DNA from: an uncultured Flavobacteriaceae bacterium
Lineage (GTDB): Bacteria > Bacteroidota > Bacteroidia > Flavobacteriales > Flavobacteriaceae
DNA: 64,000 nt
Reading direction: 5' to 3'
Assembly (NCBI GenBank): GCA_947500525.1
Contig: CANMSH010000001.1
Span: 620,001 to 684,000, forward strand
Part shown: positions 49,115 through 60,513 of the stretch, in pieces
Layout of the letters: every line of letters starts with the position of its first letter
How positions within the stretch are numbered: position 1 is the first letter of the stretch
The notes under the pieces: generated by a model
What the model was told of the DNA's origin: nothing
The model's input: only the letters and a program-made list of their open reading frames with translations
Databases searched by the model: none
Position numbers and translations under genes: made by a program

Positions 49115-49384
49115 TTATTTTCTTAATCCTAATTCTTTAACAATTGCACGATATCTTAAGATATCAGTTTTCATTAAGTAATCAAGTAAACTTCTACGCT
49201 TACCTACTAACTTCACCAAAGAACGTTCCGTGTTAAAATCTTTACGGTTTTTCTTTAAGTGCTCTGTTAAATGGTTAATTCTGTGAGTGAACAAAGCAAT
49301 TTGTCCTTCAGATGAACCTGTGTCTTTTTCAGATTTTCCGTGCTTTTTGAAAATCTCTTGTTTCTTTTCTGTTGTTAAATACAT
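49115..49384 (-). CDS. rpsO: 30S ribosomal protein S15
   Basis: TGSSEGQIALFTHRINHLTEHLKKNRKDFNTERSLVKLVGKRRSLLDYL. Confidence 0.98.
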   Translation of the reverse strand: MYLTTEKKQEIFKKHGKSEKDTGSSEGQIALFTHRINHLTEHLKKNRKDFNTERSLVKLVGKRRSLLDYLMKTDILRYRAIVKELGLRK

Positions 49385-49571
49385 GCTAACATTAAATTTT
49401 ATTAATCATTTTTATGTACTGATACGATATCAGGCGGCAAATATAAAACTATTATTTTGATTGACAACATTTTGAACATGTCAGTTTCAGAATTGTTTAT
49501 ATGAGTTAGTTTCTTTTTTAAACCTTTTGCATTGATGCAAGTCCTAGAATCGTAACTTAAAAAATAATATC

Positions 49572-50426
49572 ATGAAAAGACAAAAACTGAATTGGAGTAT
49601 TTTAATGTTGGCCTTGCTGGGACTTTTAGTGACAGGTTGTCAAGATGAGGAGATACCTACAGATGTTTCGGCATCACAAGAAATTGACTTAAAAAGTACA
49701 GAAACCGAAACAGAAATTGATAATGTTTCTGATGAATCTAGCGCCTTGATCGAAGAAGCATATTTAACAGAAGAATTTCCTGAAACGAAAAGTATTCAAG
49801 CGAATCGATATTTGCCTGATTGCGTAACAATAACAAAAGTAATTACGCAAAATAAAAAAGAAGTAACTGTAGATTTTGGTGATGGTTGTGAGCTGCGTAA
49901 CGGGAACATTGTGAGTGGTAAAATACTGTTAGAGTATAATAGAGATCGTGAAGCTGCTAGTAAAATGATTTCTTTTGAATTTGACGGATTTGTATTTAAT
50001 GAAAAAAGTGTCGAAGGTAACGGTTCTATTTTAAGAGAACGTTCTAATGAGAACGGCAATCCTCAATCTACAAGAACAGGAACGATTACAGTAACATGGC
50101 CTGATGGTTCGAACGCCAATAAAAATGGTACAAAGATTAGAGAATGGATTGAAGGTTATGGAACCGGTGCATGGGGAGATAATGTCTTTTTAATTACTGG
50201 AAACGCAATGTTTACAAAGAAAAATGGTACCGTTTTATCGGCTACTATAGTAAAACCATTGAGAAGAGAATTAGTCTGTAAATTTTTGGTAAGTGGAACT
50301 GTTGAACTTTCAAAAAATGAGAATAGTGCAGTTTTAAATTATGGTGATGGAACCTGCGATTCTTCTGCCATGGTTAGCATTAATGGAGGAGAAGAAAGAG
50401 AAATTGATTTGAGTGCTATAAGATAA
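49572..50426 (+). CDS. Hypothetical lipoprotein
   Basis: Lipobox GLLVTGCQDEE; beta-rich. Confidence 0.65.
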   Translation: MKRQKLNWSILMLALLGLLVTGCQDEEIPTDVSASQEIDLKSTETETEIDNVSDESSALIEEAYLTEEFPETKSIQANRYLPDCVTITKVITQNKKEVTVDFGDGCELRNGNIVSGKILLEYNRDREAASKMISFEFDGFVFNEKSVEGNGSILRERSNENGNPQSTRTGTITVTWPDGSNANKNGTKIREWIEGYGTGAWGDNVFLITGNAMFTKKNGTVLSATIVKPLRRELVCKFLVSGTVELSKNENSAVLNYGDGTCDSSAMVSINGGEEREIDLSAIR

Positions 50427-50443
50427 ATGAGGAAGTAAATACT

Positions 50444-50473
50444 AAAAGAGCGATACGTTAGTATCGCTCTTTT
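50444..50473. terminator. Bidirectional terminator
   Basis: AAAAGAGCGATAC-GTTA-GTATCGCTCTTTTT. Confidence 0.75.
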
Positions 50474-51333
50474 TATGACCTTATTGGGTTATTTTCAATC
50501 AAATCAATATATAAATTGATTTGTTCTTTTAAGTTTTTTCGTTCTATAATTTTATCTAAAAAGCCATGTTCTAATACGAACTCAGCACGCTGAAAACCTT
50601 CTGGCAAGTCTTTACCCGTGGTATCTTTTACTACCCGTGGTCCTGCGAAAGCTACTAAAGCATTCGGCTCTGCAAAATTAACATCTCCTAACATGGCATA
50701 AGACGCTGTTGTTCCTCCAGTAGTCGGATCTGTACATAATGATATATACGGAATTTTAGCTTCGCTTAGCTGTGCCAATTTAGCAGAAGTTTTTACCAAT
50801 TGCATTAATGATAACGAAGCCTCTTGCATTCTTGCACCACCAGATTTTGAAATCATTACGAAAGGTAATTTTTTCTTAATAGAGTAATCAATAGCTCGTG
50901 CGATTTTCTCTCCAACAACACTTCCCATAGAACCTCCAATAAATTTGAAATCCATAGCAGCAATAACGATATCTTTTCCTAAAGATTTACCTACAGCTGT
51001 TCTTACGGCATCTTTAAGCTTCGTTTTTTCTTGGGCATCTTTTAAACGATCTGGATATTTTTTGGTGTCTTCAAATTTCAAAGGGTCTTTCGAAGTGATG
51101 CCGGCATTTATTTCTTTATATTTATTCTCATCGAATAAAATTTCAAAATATTCATTACTACCAATTCTTACATGATATCCGTCTTCAGGACTCACATAAT
51201 GATTCTCCTTTAACTCATCTGTATCGACAATTTTTCCACTAGGGGTTTTATACCATAATCCTTTAGGAACATCTTTCTTTTCTTCAGTAGGAGTTTGAAT
51301 TCCTTTGTCTTTTCTTTTAAACCAAGCTGACAT
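50473..51333 (-). CDS. accD: Acetyl-CoA carboxylase carboxyltransferase subunit beta
   Basis: [48 protein letters not shown]. Confidence 0.97.
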   Translation of the reverse strand: MSAWFKRKDKGIQTPTEEKKDVPKGLWYKTPSGKIVDTDELKENHYVSPEDGYHVRIGSNEYFEILFDENKYKEINAGITSKDPLKFEDTKKYPDRLKDAQEKTKLKDAVRTAVGKSLGKDIVIAAMDFKFIGGSMGSVVGEKIARAIDYSIKKKLPFVMISKSGGARMQEASLSLMQLVKTSAKLAQLSEAKIPYISLCTDPTTGGTTASYAMLGDVNFAEPNALVAFAGPRVVKDTTGKDLPEGFQRAEFVLEHGFLDKIIERKNLKEQINLYIDLIENNPIRS

Positions 51334-51401
51334 AAGATAATTATTTGGGCAGGCAAGTTAGTAAAAAAAAGAAATGCTTCGTAAAAATAAAGATGAGAAA
51401 A

Positions 51402-52469
51402 TTATAATGTATTTACATTGTTTAAATCTTCAAAGGCTTGCTTTAAACGCTCTTTAAACGTTATTTCTCCTTTGCGTAACCATCCTCTAGGATCATAATA
51501 CTTTTTATTTGGTACATCATCACCGTCAGGATTTCCTATTTGTTTTTGTAAATAGCCTTCTTTGTCTTTCATGTAATCACGTATACCGCTCATAAATGCA
51601 TACTGTAAATCAGTATCAATATTCATCTTTATAACGCCATAGCTAATACCTTCACGAATTTCTTCTACAGTAGACCCCGACCCTCCGTGAAAAACGAAAT
51701 CAATATGATTATGACCAACATTATATTTATTCGAAATATACTCTTGCGAATTCTTGAGAATTTTAGGGGTTAGTTTCACATTACCAGGTTTATAAACACC
51801 ATGAACATTACCAAAAGCAGCTGCTACTGTAAATTGATCACTAACTTTACTTAATTCTTCATAAGCATAAGCAACTTCTTCGGGTTGAGTGTATAATTTT
51901 GAGTCATCAACATCGGTATTATCAACGCCATCTTCTTCACCACCTGTAATTCCTAATTCAATTTCAAGAGTCATTCCCATTTTGCTCATGCGCTCTAAAT
52001 ATTGTTTACAAATTTCAATATTTTCTTCAATAGGTTCTTCAGATAAATCAATCATATGAGAGCTATATAGTGGTTTCCCTGTAGCTGCAAAATGCGCTTC
52101 ACTTGCATCTAACAAACCATCGATCCAAGGTAACAACTTCTTTGCACAATGATCTGTGTGCAAAATCACGGGTACTCCATAGGCTTCTGCCATTAAATGT
52201 ACATGCTTCGCTCCAGCAACGGCTCCGGCAATTGCTGATTTTTGTCCGTCATTAGACAATCCTTTACCTGCATTAAATTGTGCACCACCATTAGAAAATT
52301 GAATAATGACTGGGGCATTAAGATCTCTGGCAGTTTCTAAAACACCATTAATACTGTTGGAACCAATAACATTTACAGCAGGTAAAGCAAAACCTTTTTC
52401 TTTTGCTAATTTGAAAATTGCTTGTACTTCGCGTCCTGTTGCTACACCAGGTTTTATAGTATGACTCAT
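51402..52469 (-). CDS. fbaA: Class II fructose-bisphosphate aldolase
   Basis: LHTDHCAKKLLPWIDGLLDA, MTLEIELGITGGEEDGVDN, FVFHGGSGS, MNIDTDLQYAF. Confidence 0.97.
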   Translation of the reverse strand: MSHTIKPGVATGREVQAIFKLAKEKGFALPAVNVIGSNSINGVLETARDLNAPVIIQFSNGGAQFNAGKGLSNDGQKSAIAGAVAGAKHVHLMAEAYGVPVILHTDHCAKKLLPWIDGLLDASEAHFAATGKPLYSSHMIDLSEEPIEENIEICKQYLERMSKMGMTLEIELGITGGEEDGVDNTDVDDSKLYTQPEEVAYAYEELSKVSDQFTVAAAFGNVHGVYKPGNVKLTPKILKNSQEYISNKYNVGHNHIDFVFHGGSGSTVEEIREGISYGVIKMNIDTDLQYAFMSGIRDYMKDKEGYLQKQIGNPDGDDVPNKKYYDPRGWLRKGEITFKERLKQAFEDLNNVNTL

Positions 52470-52588
52470 TTAGTTTGATTTTAGAGTTGAAAATATTAGG
52501 TGATAAAAGTAAACATTTTTGTAGATACCGTAGTCAAAGAAATAACACAATAAACGAAATCGATATAGTATGAAATCAGAAAATTTAC

Positions 52589-55144
52589 CTAGAACGGATA
52601 GTTGATACCAATATTATAGACAGCGCCACTAAAATTGAAGTTTCTAAACCATTTGTTGTCTAAATTATACGGTTCATATGTCTTAAAACCAGCATCTAAT
52701 CTAAAAATGAGAAATCCAAAATCATAGCGAGCACCAAAGCCCGAACCAATAGCGATTCCTTTGAAAGAATCGAAACTATTAAACTTGGCCTGAGATGATG
52801 TTAACGGAGAATTAGTTATATCCCAAATATTTCCTGCATCTATAAACAAAGCTGCATTTAAACTATTAAGCACTTTAAAACGATATTCAAGGTTAGAAGT
52901 CAACTTTAAACTTCCTGTGTTAAATTCGAGCGCACTTAGTTCTGATCCAGGCCCCAGGTCAAAGGTTCGCCATGCCCGAATATCATTTGAACCACCTGCC
53001 CTGTAACTCCGACTAAATGGGATGTCATCCGAATTTCCAAATGGAACTGCAATCCCAAAGAATTGACGAAAAACCAATGAAGTATTTTGATTGATACCCC
53101 AGTATTTTTTATATTCGAATTCTGTTTTAAGATATTGCGCTACCTGGAGACCAAACAATTTCTTGTTGCCTCCATCGGTTGGTTTCTTTACAAAGGCAGA
53201 AGTCAAAGAACCAGAAGAAATAACCCTTCCTGTAAAAGCAGAAAAACTGTTATCTCTAAAGCTCTCACGATTATTATAATTGTAAGCGTACGAAATTACC
53301 GGTACTAATACATCCTCGATTAATATTTCTCGTTGCTGTTTCACTTTTTCTACTTCTAAAAACTCTGATGGATTCGTTGTTCCAAAGTTTCTATTTGGGT
53401 CCAAAATTCGATTTATATAAGATACATAATCAATGGGAATTTCTCTATCTGCACCATCAATCGTAACTATTCTGGAATTGATAGGATCAGGACGAATATT
53501 ATTTATTCCCTCACCTGAAGCGATGTCATTAAGTTTGGTGGCTTCAGATTTATAAACACCAAAATAGTTATCAGTATTTGTGTTTCTGATATATTGAAGA
53601 TTAAGTAACTCAACTTTATGGTTCGTTTTTGGTGTACTTATCCATGTGTAATCAAGACCAGCAGTTACATTTTGTCGATCTAAACCTATATTGTTTTGCA
53701 AACCTATACTAACACCAACGTTGGTTTTAGGAGACATGCGCTTAGGAATTAATTTTGACCCGTTAAACGGAAACAAAAATCTTGGAATTTTGAGAGTGAC
53801 TCCAGAACCTATCTCCCAAGCATTAAAAAAGCCTGAGTTATCGGAAATTTCTCGCGAGGTGTTTAAAAAAGAGCCTTGAAAGGAAAGCTCTAAAATCTCC
53901 GCACCTTTGAAAATATTTCGATTTAAAAACGAAAATTTACCCGAAATTCCGAAGCGATTGATACTTGAAGTAGTAAATTCTGCATCCCATCCTAAAGAAT
54001 ATTTTTTTAGAGGAGTTAAGAAAATATTCGCGTTTAAGGTTTCATCTTCATTTTCCTCATATTGAATATCTACTGATGGCCTGAAGTTTTGCAATTCTCG
54101 TAAGAATTTGCGTGTAAGATCTCTATCGGTATCTTTATAAACTGAACCAGGAGCAATTATAATTGAATTAGCTAAATATTTGGCATTGTATTTCAATGCC
54201 GAACGCGCATAAAAATTAATGCCATTATAAGTAGCTGAGTCTAGTGGTTTTTCATCTTTGGTGTTAAACGAAAAATCAGTAAAGACGTTTACCTTTTTTA
54301 TTTTTTGTATTGTGTAAGGTTTATAATAGCTGCTATCACCAGTCTCAATTTTTCTATTACCAATGACTAGTTGTACATTTTGTTTGTGCCTAGCCATATT
54401 CGTAGTGTCAATATTAAATTCCATCAGGTCTCTACCAAAATGATAAATACCTGAATTTCGATATAGACTTACCAATCGCTCTTGTTCTTTTTCAAAATTT
54501 TGAGTCTTAAAAAGATCCCCTTTTTTTATAAAAGAAGATGCAACGGTTTTTCGATAAAGCGAATCAAGTATGGGAGAAGATATTTTACTAGTTACCGTAT
54601 CTAAAAAATAAGGATTTTTAGTTACGATCGAGTAATTTACGCTACTCCGTTTATCTTCTGTCTTAGTTTCTTCAAATGTAACCGAGGCATCCCAATAACC
54701 TTCGTTAAAATAGTAATTCTCTAGACTTTGAGCTGATTTTTTAATTTTATCTAAATCTGAAATCACCGGAGCATTACCACTTTTTAGCAACCAGTTGTTA
54801 AAACCTTTAGAACTTCTTTGTAGAGCATTAAATTGTTTTGCGGAGAATTTTTTTGTTGCCCATTTTTTAAATTTTGGTTTGTTCGATGGCCACTTTAAAG
54901 AAGTTGTATCCGGATCTCCTAAATTATATAAATGCAATGAGAATGGAATTCCCAATATTTTTTGGTTAGGCTTTTGTTGCAAAAAACTATATAGTTTTTG
55001 TGAAGATTCTTTTTGATCATTCACAATGATTGTATTCTTTTCGAGCAGGTAGCTATTTTCAGGAACGTGCTTTGTAGCATCACAGGCTACAAGTAACATT
55101 ACTAATACAATAAATAATACTATTTTCGTGAAAATATTATACAA
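52589..55144 (-). CDS. tamL: BamA/TamA-family outer-membrane lipoprotein (TamL)
   Basis: Lipobox VMLLVACDATKHVPENSYLL; C-terminal Omp85 barrel with SRSYRAGGSNDIRAW. Confidence 0.88.
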   Translation of the reverse strand: MYNIFTKIVLFIVLVMLLVACDATKHVPENSYLLEKNTIIVNDQKESSQKLYSFLQQKPNQKILGIPFSLHLYNLGDPDTTSLKWPSNKPKFKKWATKKFSAKQFNALQRSSKGFNNWLLKSGNAPVISDLDKIKKSAQSLENYYFNEGYWDASVTFEETKTEDKRSSVNYSIVTKNPYFLDTVTSKISSPILDSLYRKTVASSFIKKGDLFKTQNFEKEQERLVSLYRNSGIYHFGRDLMEFNIDTTNMARHKQNVQLVIGNRKIETGDSSYYKPYTIQKIKKVNVFTDFSFNTKDEKPLDSATYNGINFYARSALKYNAKYLANSIIIAPGSVYKDTDRDLTRKFLRELQNFRPSVDIQYEENEDETLNANIFLTPLKKYSLGWDAEFTTSSINRFGISGKFSFLNRNIFKGAEILELSFQGSFLNTSREISDNSGFFNAWEIGSGVTLKIPRFLFPFNGSKLIPKRMSPKTNVGVSIGLQNNIGLDRQNVTAGLDYTWISTPKTNHKVELLNLQYIRNTNTDNYFGVYKSEATKLNDIASGEGINNIRPDPINSRIVTIDGADREIPIDYVSYINRILDPNRNFGTTNPSEFLEVEKVKQQREILIEDVLVPVISYAYNYNNRESFRDNSFSAFTGRVISSGSLTSAFVKKPTDGGNKKLFGLQVAQYLKTEFEYKKYWGINQNTSLVFRQFFGIAVPFGNSDDIPFSRSYRAGGSNDIRAWRTFDLGPGSELSALEFNTGSLKLTSNLEYRFKVLNSLNAALFIDAGNIWDITNSPLTSSQAKFNSFDSFKGIAIGSGFGARYDFGFLIFRLDAGFKTYEPYNLDNKWFRNFNFSGAVYNIGINYPF

Positions 55145-55256
55145 TACAGTCTTGTTTAACGCTTTTAAAGCAGAAAAATATTTAACAATTAGTAATTTGA
55201 GTTAGGTTTTAAGAATCGATTCACCTGCACTTTACATCAAAAGTAATATTATTTAT

Positions 55257-55991
55257 ATGCTAAGCAAAAATCAATTAAAATTAATAACGAGTTTACATCA
55301 AAAAAAGTACCGAATTCGTCATGGTTTGTTTATTGCTGAAGGAATAAAGGTCGTGCGAGAGTTTTTAAACTCTTCCTTTAAGCTAGTAAATTTATACACC
55401 ACAGAAACTATTTCGGAATTTGAATTATATAACTCTCAAAGCATTTCTGAAGTAGAGTTAAAGAAAATAAGTAGCCTAAAAACACCGAATAAGGTAATAG
55501 GTGTCTTTGAAATCCCAGAGTTATCTCAATTAAGTGACAAAGGTTTGATTTTAGTTTTAGACGGAATTAAAGACCCAGGCAACTTAGGAACAATAATTAG
55601 GTTGTGCGATTGGTTTGGCATTAGCCAAATTGTTTGCTCAAAAGAAACAGTAGATTGTTATAACCCTAAAGTTGTACAGTCTACAATGGGATCTTTAACC
55701 AGGATAACTTTAGTTTATACAGATTTAGTACCTTTTCTAAAATCGTCTAATTTGCCCATTTACGGAGCGCTGTTAGAGGGAGAAAATATCTATAAATCCA
55801 CCTTGCAAAAAGAAGCAATTTTGATCATTGGTAACGAATCAAATGGTATTTCAAAAGAAGTATCTCGATTGATTACAAATCAAATTACAATTCCAAGATT
55901 CGGGAATTTACAATTGACAGAAAGTTTAAATGCTGCAACGGCGACTGCTATTATTCTGAGCGAATTTAAATCGGCCTCTATTGAAAAGTAA
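55257..55991 (+). CDS. TrmH/SpoU-family RNA methyltransferase
   Basis: LVLDGIKDPGNLGTIIRLCDWFG, IIGNESNGIS, IPRFGNLQLTESLNAATATAIIL. Confidence 0.95.
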   Translation: MLSKNQLKLITSLHQKKYRIRHGLFIAEGIKVVREFLNSSFKLVNLYTTETISEFELYNSQSISEVELKKISSLKTPNKVIGVFEIPELSQLSDKGLILVLDGIKDPGNLGTIIRLCDWFGISQIVCSKETVDCYNPKVVQSTMGSLTRITLVYTDLVPFLKSSNLPIYGALLEGENIYKSTLQKEAILIIGNESNGISKEVSRLITNQITIPRFGNLQLTESLNAATATAIILSEFKSASIEK

Positions 55992-56703
55992 AATTCAGGA
56001 AGATTCCTCTTGTGCCTAAATAGTCGACTGGAGCAGTAAATGGGCTTGTTGGACTATCATCATTTACCAATTCATTATTAATCGCGAATATACCTCTTAT
56101 TGAAGGTGAAAATTTGAACCATTGTAAGTACAAATCAACACCAATACCAACTTCATACATGAAATTGCTTGTTTTCATCCTAAATTGACCGCTTGTGTTG
56201 TCATCTGGGTTATTTTGATTACTAGAAAAATTATAGTCATATGATACCCCACCAATAACGAAGGCTCTCATGTTATCCAATCGTTTAGTGCTCAGTTTCA
56301 ACAATAATGGCAATCTAAGGTAAGTACCAGGAACATCTCTGACGTTCGAAGGACTTAACCCCCCAACAACGGCTTCATCATAAATTATTTCTTTTGTATT
56401 ACTAGATAAACCAGGTTCGAAACGAAGGCTTATGTGTTCATTTATATTATATCCAACTACTAGACCAATATTGAAACCTAAAGCTTCTTCTACAGTAATA
56501 TAATCTGAATTTGCTTCAAGTACCGACGAATTACTTGAATTAAACGTTACTTTAAACCCTTTCTTGTTAAGACCTAAGTAATAAGCGAAATGCAACTTTT
56601 TCTTATCTACATTTGGTAAATATTCGATTCGATCTTTCTGGGCAAATAAGTTACTAGCAGAAATTAAAAAAAAACAGGTGCTAAAAATGATTATTTTTTT
56701 CAT
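55978..56703 (-). CDS. PorT-family outer-membrane beta-barrel protein
   Basis: Signal peptide; YYLGLNKKGFKVTFN, YLRLPLLLKLSTKRL, barrel C-terminus GIFLNFTFQ. Confidence 0.8.
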   Translation of the reverse strand: MKKIIIFSTCFFLISASNLFAQKDRIEYLPNVDKKKLHFAYYLGLNKKGFKVTFNSSNSSVLEANSDYITVEEALGFNIGLVVGYNINEHISLRFEPGLSSNTKEIIYDEAVVGGLSPSNVRDVPGTYLRLPLLLKLSTKRLDNMRAFVIGGVSYDYNFSSNQNNPDDNTSGQFRMKTSNFMYEVGIGVDLYLQWFKFSPSIRGIFAINNELVNDDSPTSPFTAPVDYLGTRGIFLNFTFQ

Positions 56704-56712
56704 ATAAATTAA

Positions 56713-57441
56713 TTACTTTTTTGCAGTGTACATTGCTGCAATTCCAAAAGTTAAAGATCTGTTAGTTGCATTATTAAACCCATTTTTTTGCAAAATATTG
56801 TTGAAATTTTTTCCGTAAGGAAAAGCAGCTGCAGATTCAGGTAAATAACAGTAGGCACTCTTGTCCTTAGAAAAAAGCTTTCCAACTGTTGGAATAATAT
56901 ATTTAGAGTAAAATTTAAACAATTGCTTCATGGGAAACTTTTCTGGTTGCGAAGTTTCTAAAATTGCTAAAACTCCAGAGGGTTTTAAAACACGTTTAAT
57001 TTCTTGAAGACCTGCATCTAAATTTTCAAAATTGCGCACCCCAAAGCCAACGGTAATAGCATCAAAAGTGTTGTCTTTAAAAGGCATGTTTTCAGAATCA
57101 CCTTGAATCATATCTATTTGCCCTTCTAACTTTTTATTCTTTATTTTTTTAATGCCCACATCAAGCATTCCTTGTGAAATATCTAATCCAATTACTTTTT
57201 CAGGATTTAATTTTGTCAGCATAATGGCAAAATCTCCGGTTCCAGTGGCAATATCTAATATCTGCTTAGGATTATTTTGACCAACAAATTTTACGATTTT
57301 TTTTCTCCAACTCATATCTATACCAAACGTTAGAACACGATTTAAGAAGTCATAGTTTGTCGAGACTTTATCGAACATTTGCTCAACTTGATCTTTTTTA
57401 CCTAGATCAGAATTTTTATATGGAGTAACCTTAGTAGCCAT
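56713..57441 (-). CDS. ubiE: Demethylmenaquinone methyltransferase
   Basis: [68 protein letters not shown]. Confidence 0.96.
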   Translation of the reverse strand: MATKVTPYKNSDLGKKDQVEQMFDKVSTNYDFLNRVLTFGIDMSWRKKIVKFVGQNNPKQILDIATGTGDFAIMLTKLNPEKVIGLDISQGMLDVGIKKIKNKKLEGQIDMIQGDSENMPFKDNTFDAITVGFGVRNFENLDAGLQEIKRVLKPSGVLAILETSQPEKFPMKQLFKFYSKYIIPTVGKLFSKDKSAYCYLPESAAAFPYGKNFNNILQKNGFNNATNRSLTFGIAAMYTAKK

Positions 57442-57604
57442 GCTAAAAAATTAATTTTGACAAAGATACACATTCAAATAAGAAACATAAACCTTGTTGG
57501 TTTTTTTAACTATAACAAACTTAATTGGTAAAATACTTGACAAGCCCTATACCCATATTGTATATTTGCGCTCATTTTTTACAAAACTCTAAACCATAGA
57601 ATTA

Positions 57605-58654
57605 ATGAAGTTATCACATTTTAAATTTGATTTACCAGAGGAATTACTTGCAGAATACCCATCAGAACAGCGTGATGAAGCACGTTTAATGGTACTAAAT
57701 CGCAAGGAGCAAACTATAGAGCATAAGCTATTTAAAGACTTGGTTCATTATTTTGATGAAGGTGATATTATGGTTTTTAACAACACGAAGGTGTTTCCGG
57801 CTCGTTTGTATGGGAATAAGGAAAAAACCGGTGCTAGAATTGAAGTATTTTTGTTAAGAGAATTAAACAAAGAAAGTCGCCTTTGGGATGTTTTAGTGGA
57901 CCCTGCTAGAAAGATTAGAATAGGAAATAAGTTATTCTTTGGCGAGAATGATGATTTGGTTGCTGAAGTAATTGACAATACGACATCTAGAGGACGAACA
58001 TTACGTTTCTTATTTGATGGAAGTTATGAAGAATTTCGAAAAAAATTAAAAGAATTAGGAGAAACGCCATTACCAAAGTATATAAAAAGAGATGTAGAAC
58101 CGTCAGATGTAGAGCGCTATCAAACAATATATGCAAAACATGAAGGAGCTGTAGCAGCTCCAACAGCAGGATTACATTTTTCGAAACACTTGTTAAAACG
58201 ACTAGAGATTAAAGGTATAGATTTAGCTGAGGTAACTTTGCATGTTGGTCTTGGAACTTTTCAACCGGTAGAGGTTGAAGATTTATCGAAGCATAAAATG
58301 GATTCGGAAGAAATTATTATTCCAGAAAGTGCGGCGAATATTGTGAACAACGCCTTAGATAATAAAAAACGTGTGTGTGCAATAGGTACAACCGTAATGA
58401 GAACAATGGAAAGCTCAATGTCTGCAGATTATAGGTTAAAACCATATAGTGGTTGGACACATAAATTTATTTTTCCTCCGTATGATTTTGGTATTGCAAA
58501 TGCGATGGTTACTAATTTTCACACACCACAGTCGACATTAATGATGATGACTGCTGCTTTCGCCGGACATGACTTTTTGAAAGAAGCCTATGCAGAAGCA
58601 ATTAAAGAGAAATATAACTTTTATTCATATGGAGATGCCATGCTAATTTTGTAA
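57605..58654 (+). CDS. queA: S-adenosylmethionine:tRNA ribosyltransferase-isomerase
   Basis: [51 protein letters not shown]. Confidence 0.98.
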   Translation: MKLSHFKFDLPEELLAEYPSEQRDEARLMVLNRKEQTIEHKLFKDLVHYFDEGDIMVFNNTKVFPARLYGNKEKTGARIEVFLLRELNKESRLWDVLVDPARKIRIGNKLFFGENDDLVAEVIDNTTSRGRTLRFLFDGSYEEFRKKLKELGETPLPKYIKRDVEPSDVERYQTIYAKHEGAVAAPTAGLHFSKHLLKRLEIKGIDLAEVTLHVGLGTFQPVEVEDLSKHKMDSEEIIIPESAANIVNNALDNKKRVCAIGTTVMRTMESSMSADYRLKPYSGWTHKFIFPPYDFGIANAMVTNFHTPQSTLMMMTAAFAGHDFLKEAYAEAIKEKYNFYSYGDAMLIL

Positions 58655-58725
58655 TGGATTTATATTTTGAGTAGAACAACCAATTAATACTCCTTATTTC
58701 CGTAACTTAGTAATCTTAAATTTTT

Positions 58726-60447
58726 ATGATGATAAAAAAAATACTTTTAATATTCTTAATGATTAGTACATACTTAAGTCTTTTGGGTCAAGTCACCAAT
58801 GAAGGTACTCCGGCAAGTTGGGATATGATTGAGGAAAAGTCAACTATTCAATCAATCAAACTCCCAAAGTTGGATATTAAGCAAATCCAAATAGAAGACG
58901 ACGTAAACGATCAATTGCGAACTAAACCGTATAGAATAGGATTACAAATTAAAGTTGATTATGGGTTGAATAATAGTGGAACTTGGACTGAATTTCAAAA
59001 CGGTGATCGTATTTGGCGTATCGGATTTAGTTCTGATGACGCCCTAAATTTAGGGTTGATTTTAGATAAATTTTATTTGCCAGAAGGATGTACGTTGTAT
59101 TTATACAATGATGATCGATCGGATTTATTAGGTGCGTATACAAATAATCAAAATAATCGGGAAGAAGTTTTGACGACATGGTTTGTTACAGGAGATAAAT
59201 TATGGGTGGAATATTATGAACCCTCCGAGGTTAGAGGCCAGAGTAAATTACATATTTCTTCAGTAATGCATGGTTATAGATCTGGACATACATATCAAAA
59301 AGGGTATTTTGAAGAAGGTAAAGCCGATGAGTTTCTAAATAACTCAGGCAATTGTAATCATGACGTAAATTGCCCTATCGGTGCCGATTTTGAAGCTCAG
59401 CGAGACGTGATAAAAAAGGGGGTTGGTTTTTTACTGATGCCCCTTGGAGGAACAAGTGTAGGTTTATGCACGGGAACATTAATTAATAATACAAATGAAG
59501 ACAATACTCCGTATTTTTTAACAGCTAATCATTGCTTAGGAAGCGGGAATCCGGCAACTTATGCAATAAGGTTTAATTGGTTTAGTCCAAATCCAATTTG
59601 CGGTCAGACAACGAATAGTCCAACTACCTCGGAAGATTTGACGCTTAGTGGTACTACTTTGAGGGCTAGAAGTACTGCATCAGATTTTATGTTAGTCGAA
59701 CTTAATAACCATATACCGGACACTTGGGATGTTGCGTTTGTTGGTTGGGATAGAACAGATGATATTCCGAATTTTACGGTTAGTGTGCATCATCCACAGG
59801 GTGATATAATGAAGATTAGCAGAGATGATGACCCTCCATCAAAAATTGCTCAGAATGCAGGAGGAAGTTCTCCAGTGGCGCAAACTTGGGATATTAATGG
59901 CTTAACGCCTAGCGGTAATTCGGGAAACTCTACGGGGTGGGAACTTGGAGTAACAGAAGGAGGATCATCTGGAGGGGCTTTATTTAATCCTGAAGGCAAA
60001 ATTATTGGACAATTATATGGTGGTTTAGCGGCATGTAATGGTACTTTAGATAATAATGCGCATGATTATTATGGTCGATTTTCAGTATCCTGGGATGCGG
60101 GATCGTCTGCATCTACAAGATTGAGAGATTGGTTAGATCCTGCCGGAACGAACCCAATGACATTGGATACTAAAATGAATGTTTTGTCTGTGAACGATGA
60201 ATTTTTAGAACAAAACATTACAATTTTTCCGAATCCAACTTCTGGACTTGTCCAAGTAAAAGCTTCTGGTCTTGTTGGTGATTTGAGTTATGAAATTTTT
60301 AATTTATTAGGACAATCTTTAAAGTCAGGTGTTTTGCAAAATGAAGCAATTCAGTTAAACAGTCTTAACGATAATATTTATTTTATAAAGATTACCGAAG
60401 TCGATTCGAATAAAATTTTAGTAAAGAAAGTGGTATTAAGTAAATAA
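58726..60447 (+). CDS. Secreted trypsin-like (lysyl endopeptidase-like) serine protease with T9SS type-A sorting domain
   Basis: CTGTLINN, YFLTANHCLG, SDFMLVEL, GGSSGGALFNPEGKIIGQLYGG; C-terminal ITIFPNPTSGLVQV...NIYFIKITEVDSNKILVKKVVLSK. Confidence 0.9.
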   Translation: MMIKKILLIFLMISTYLSLLGQVTNEGTPASWDMIEEKSTIQSIKLPKLDIKQIQIEDDVNDQLRTKPYRIGLQIKVDYGLNNSGTWTEFQNGDRIWRIGFSSDDALNLGLILDKFYLPEGCTLYLYNDDRSDLLGAYTNNQNNREEVLTTWFVTGDKLWVEYYEPSEVRGQSKLHISSVMHGYRSGHTYQKGYFEEGKADEFLNNSGNCNHDVNCPIGADFEAQRDVIKKGVGFLLMPLGGTSVGLCTGTLINNTNEDNTPYFLTANHCLGSGNPATYAIRFNWFSPNPICGQTTNSPTTSEDLTLSGTTLRARSTASDFMLVELNNHIPDTWDVAFVGWDRTDDIPNFTVSVHHPQGDIMKISRDDDPPSKIAQNAGGSSPVAQTWDINGLTPSGNSGNSTGWELGVTEGGSSGGALFNPEGKIIGQLYGGLAACNGTLDNNAHDYYGRFSVSWDAGSSASTRLRDWLDPAGTNPMTLDTKMNVLSVNDEFLEQNITIFPNPTSGLVQVKASGLVGDLSYEIFNLLGQSLKSGVLQNEAIQLNSLNDNIYFIKITEVDSNKILVKKVVLSK

Positions 60448-60477
60448 TAATATCTCAAGTTTATAAATACAAACAGC

Positions 60478-60503
60478 GTCCTGTTTAACAGGACGTTTTT
60501 TAT
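60478..60503 (+). terminator. Rho-independent terminator
   Basis: CGTCCTG-TTTAA-CAGGACG followed by TTTTTT. Confidence 0.75.
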
Positions 60504-60513
60504 AGGTGAATAA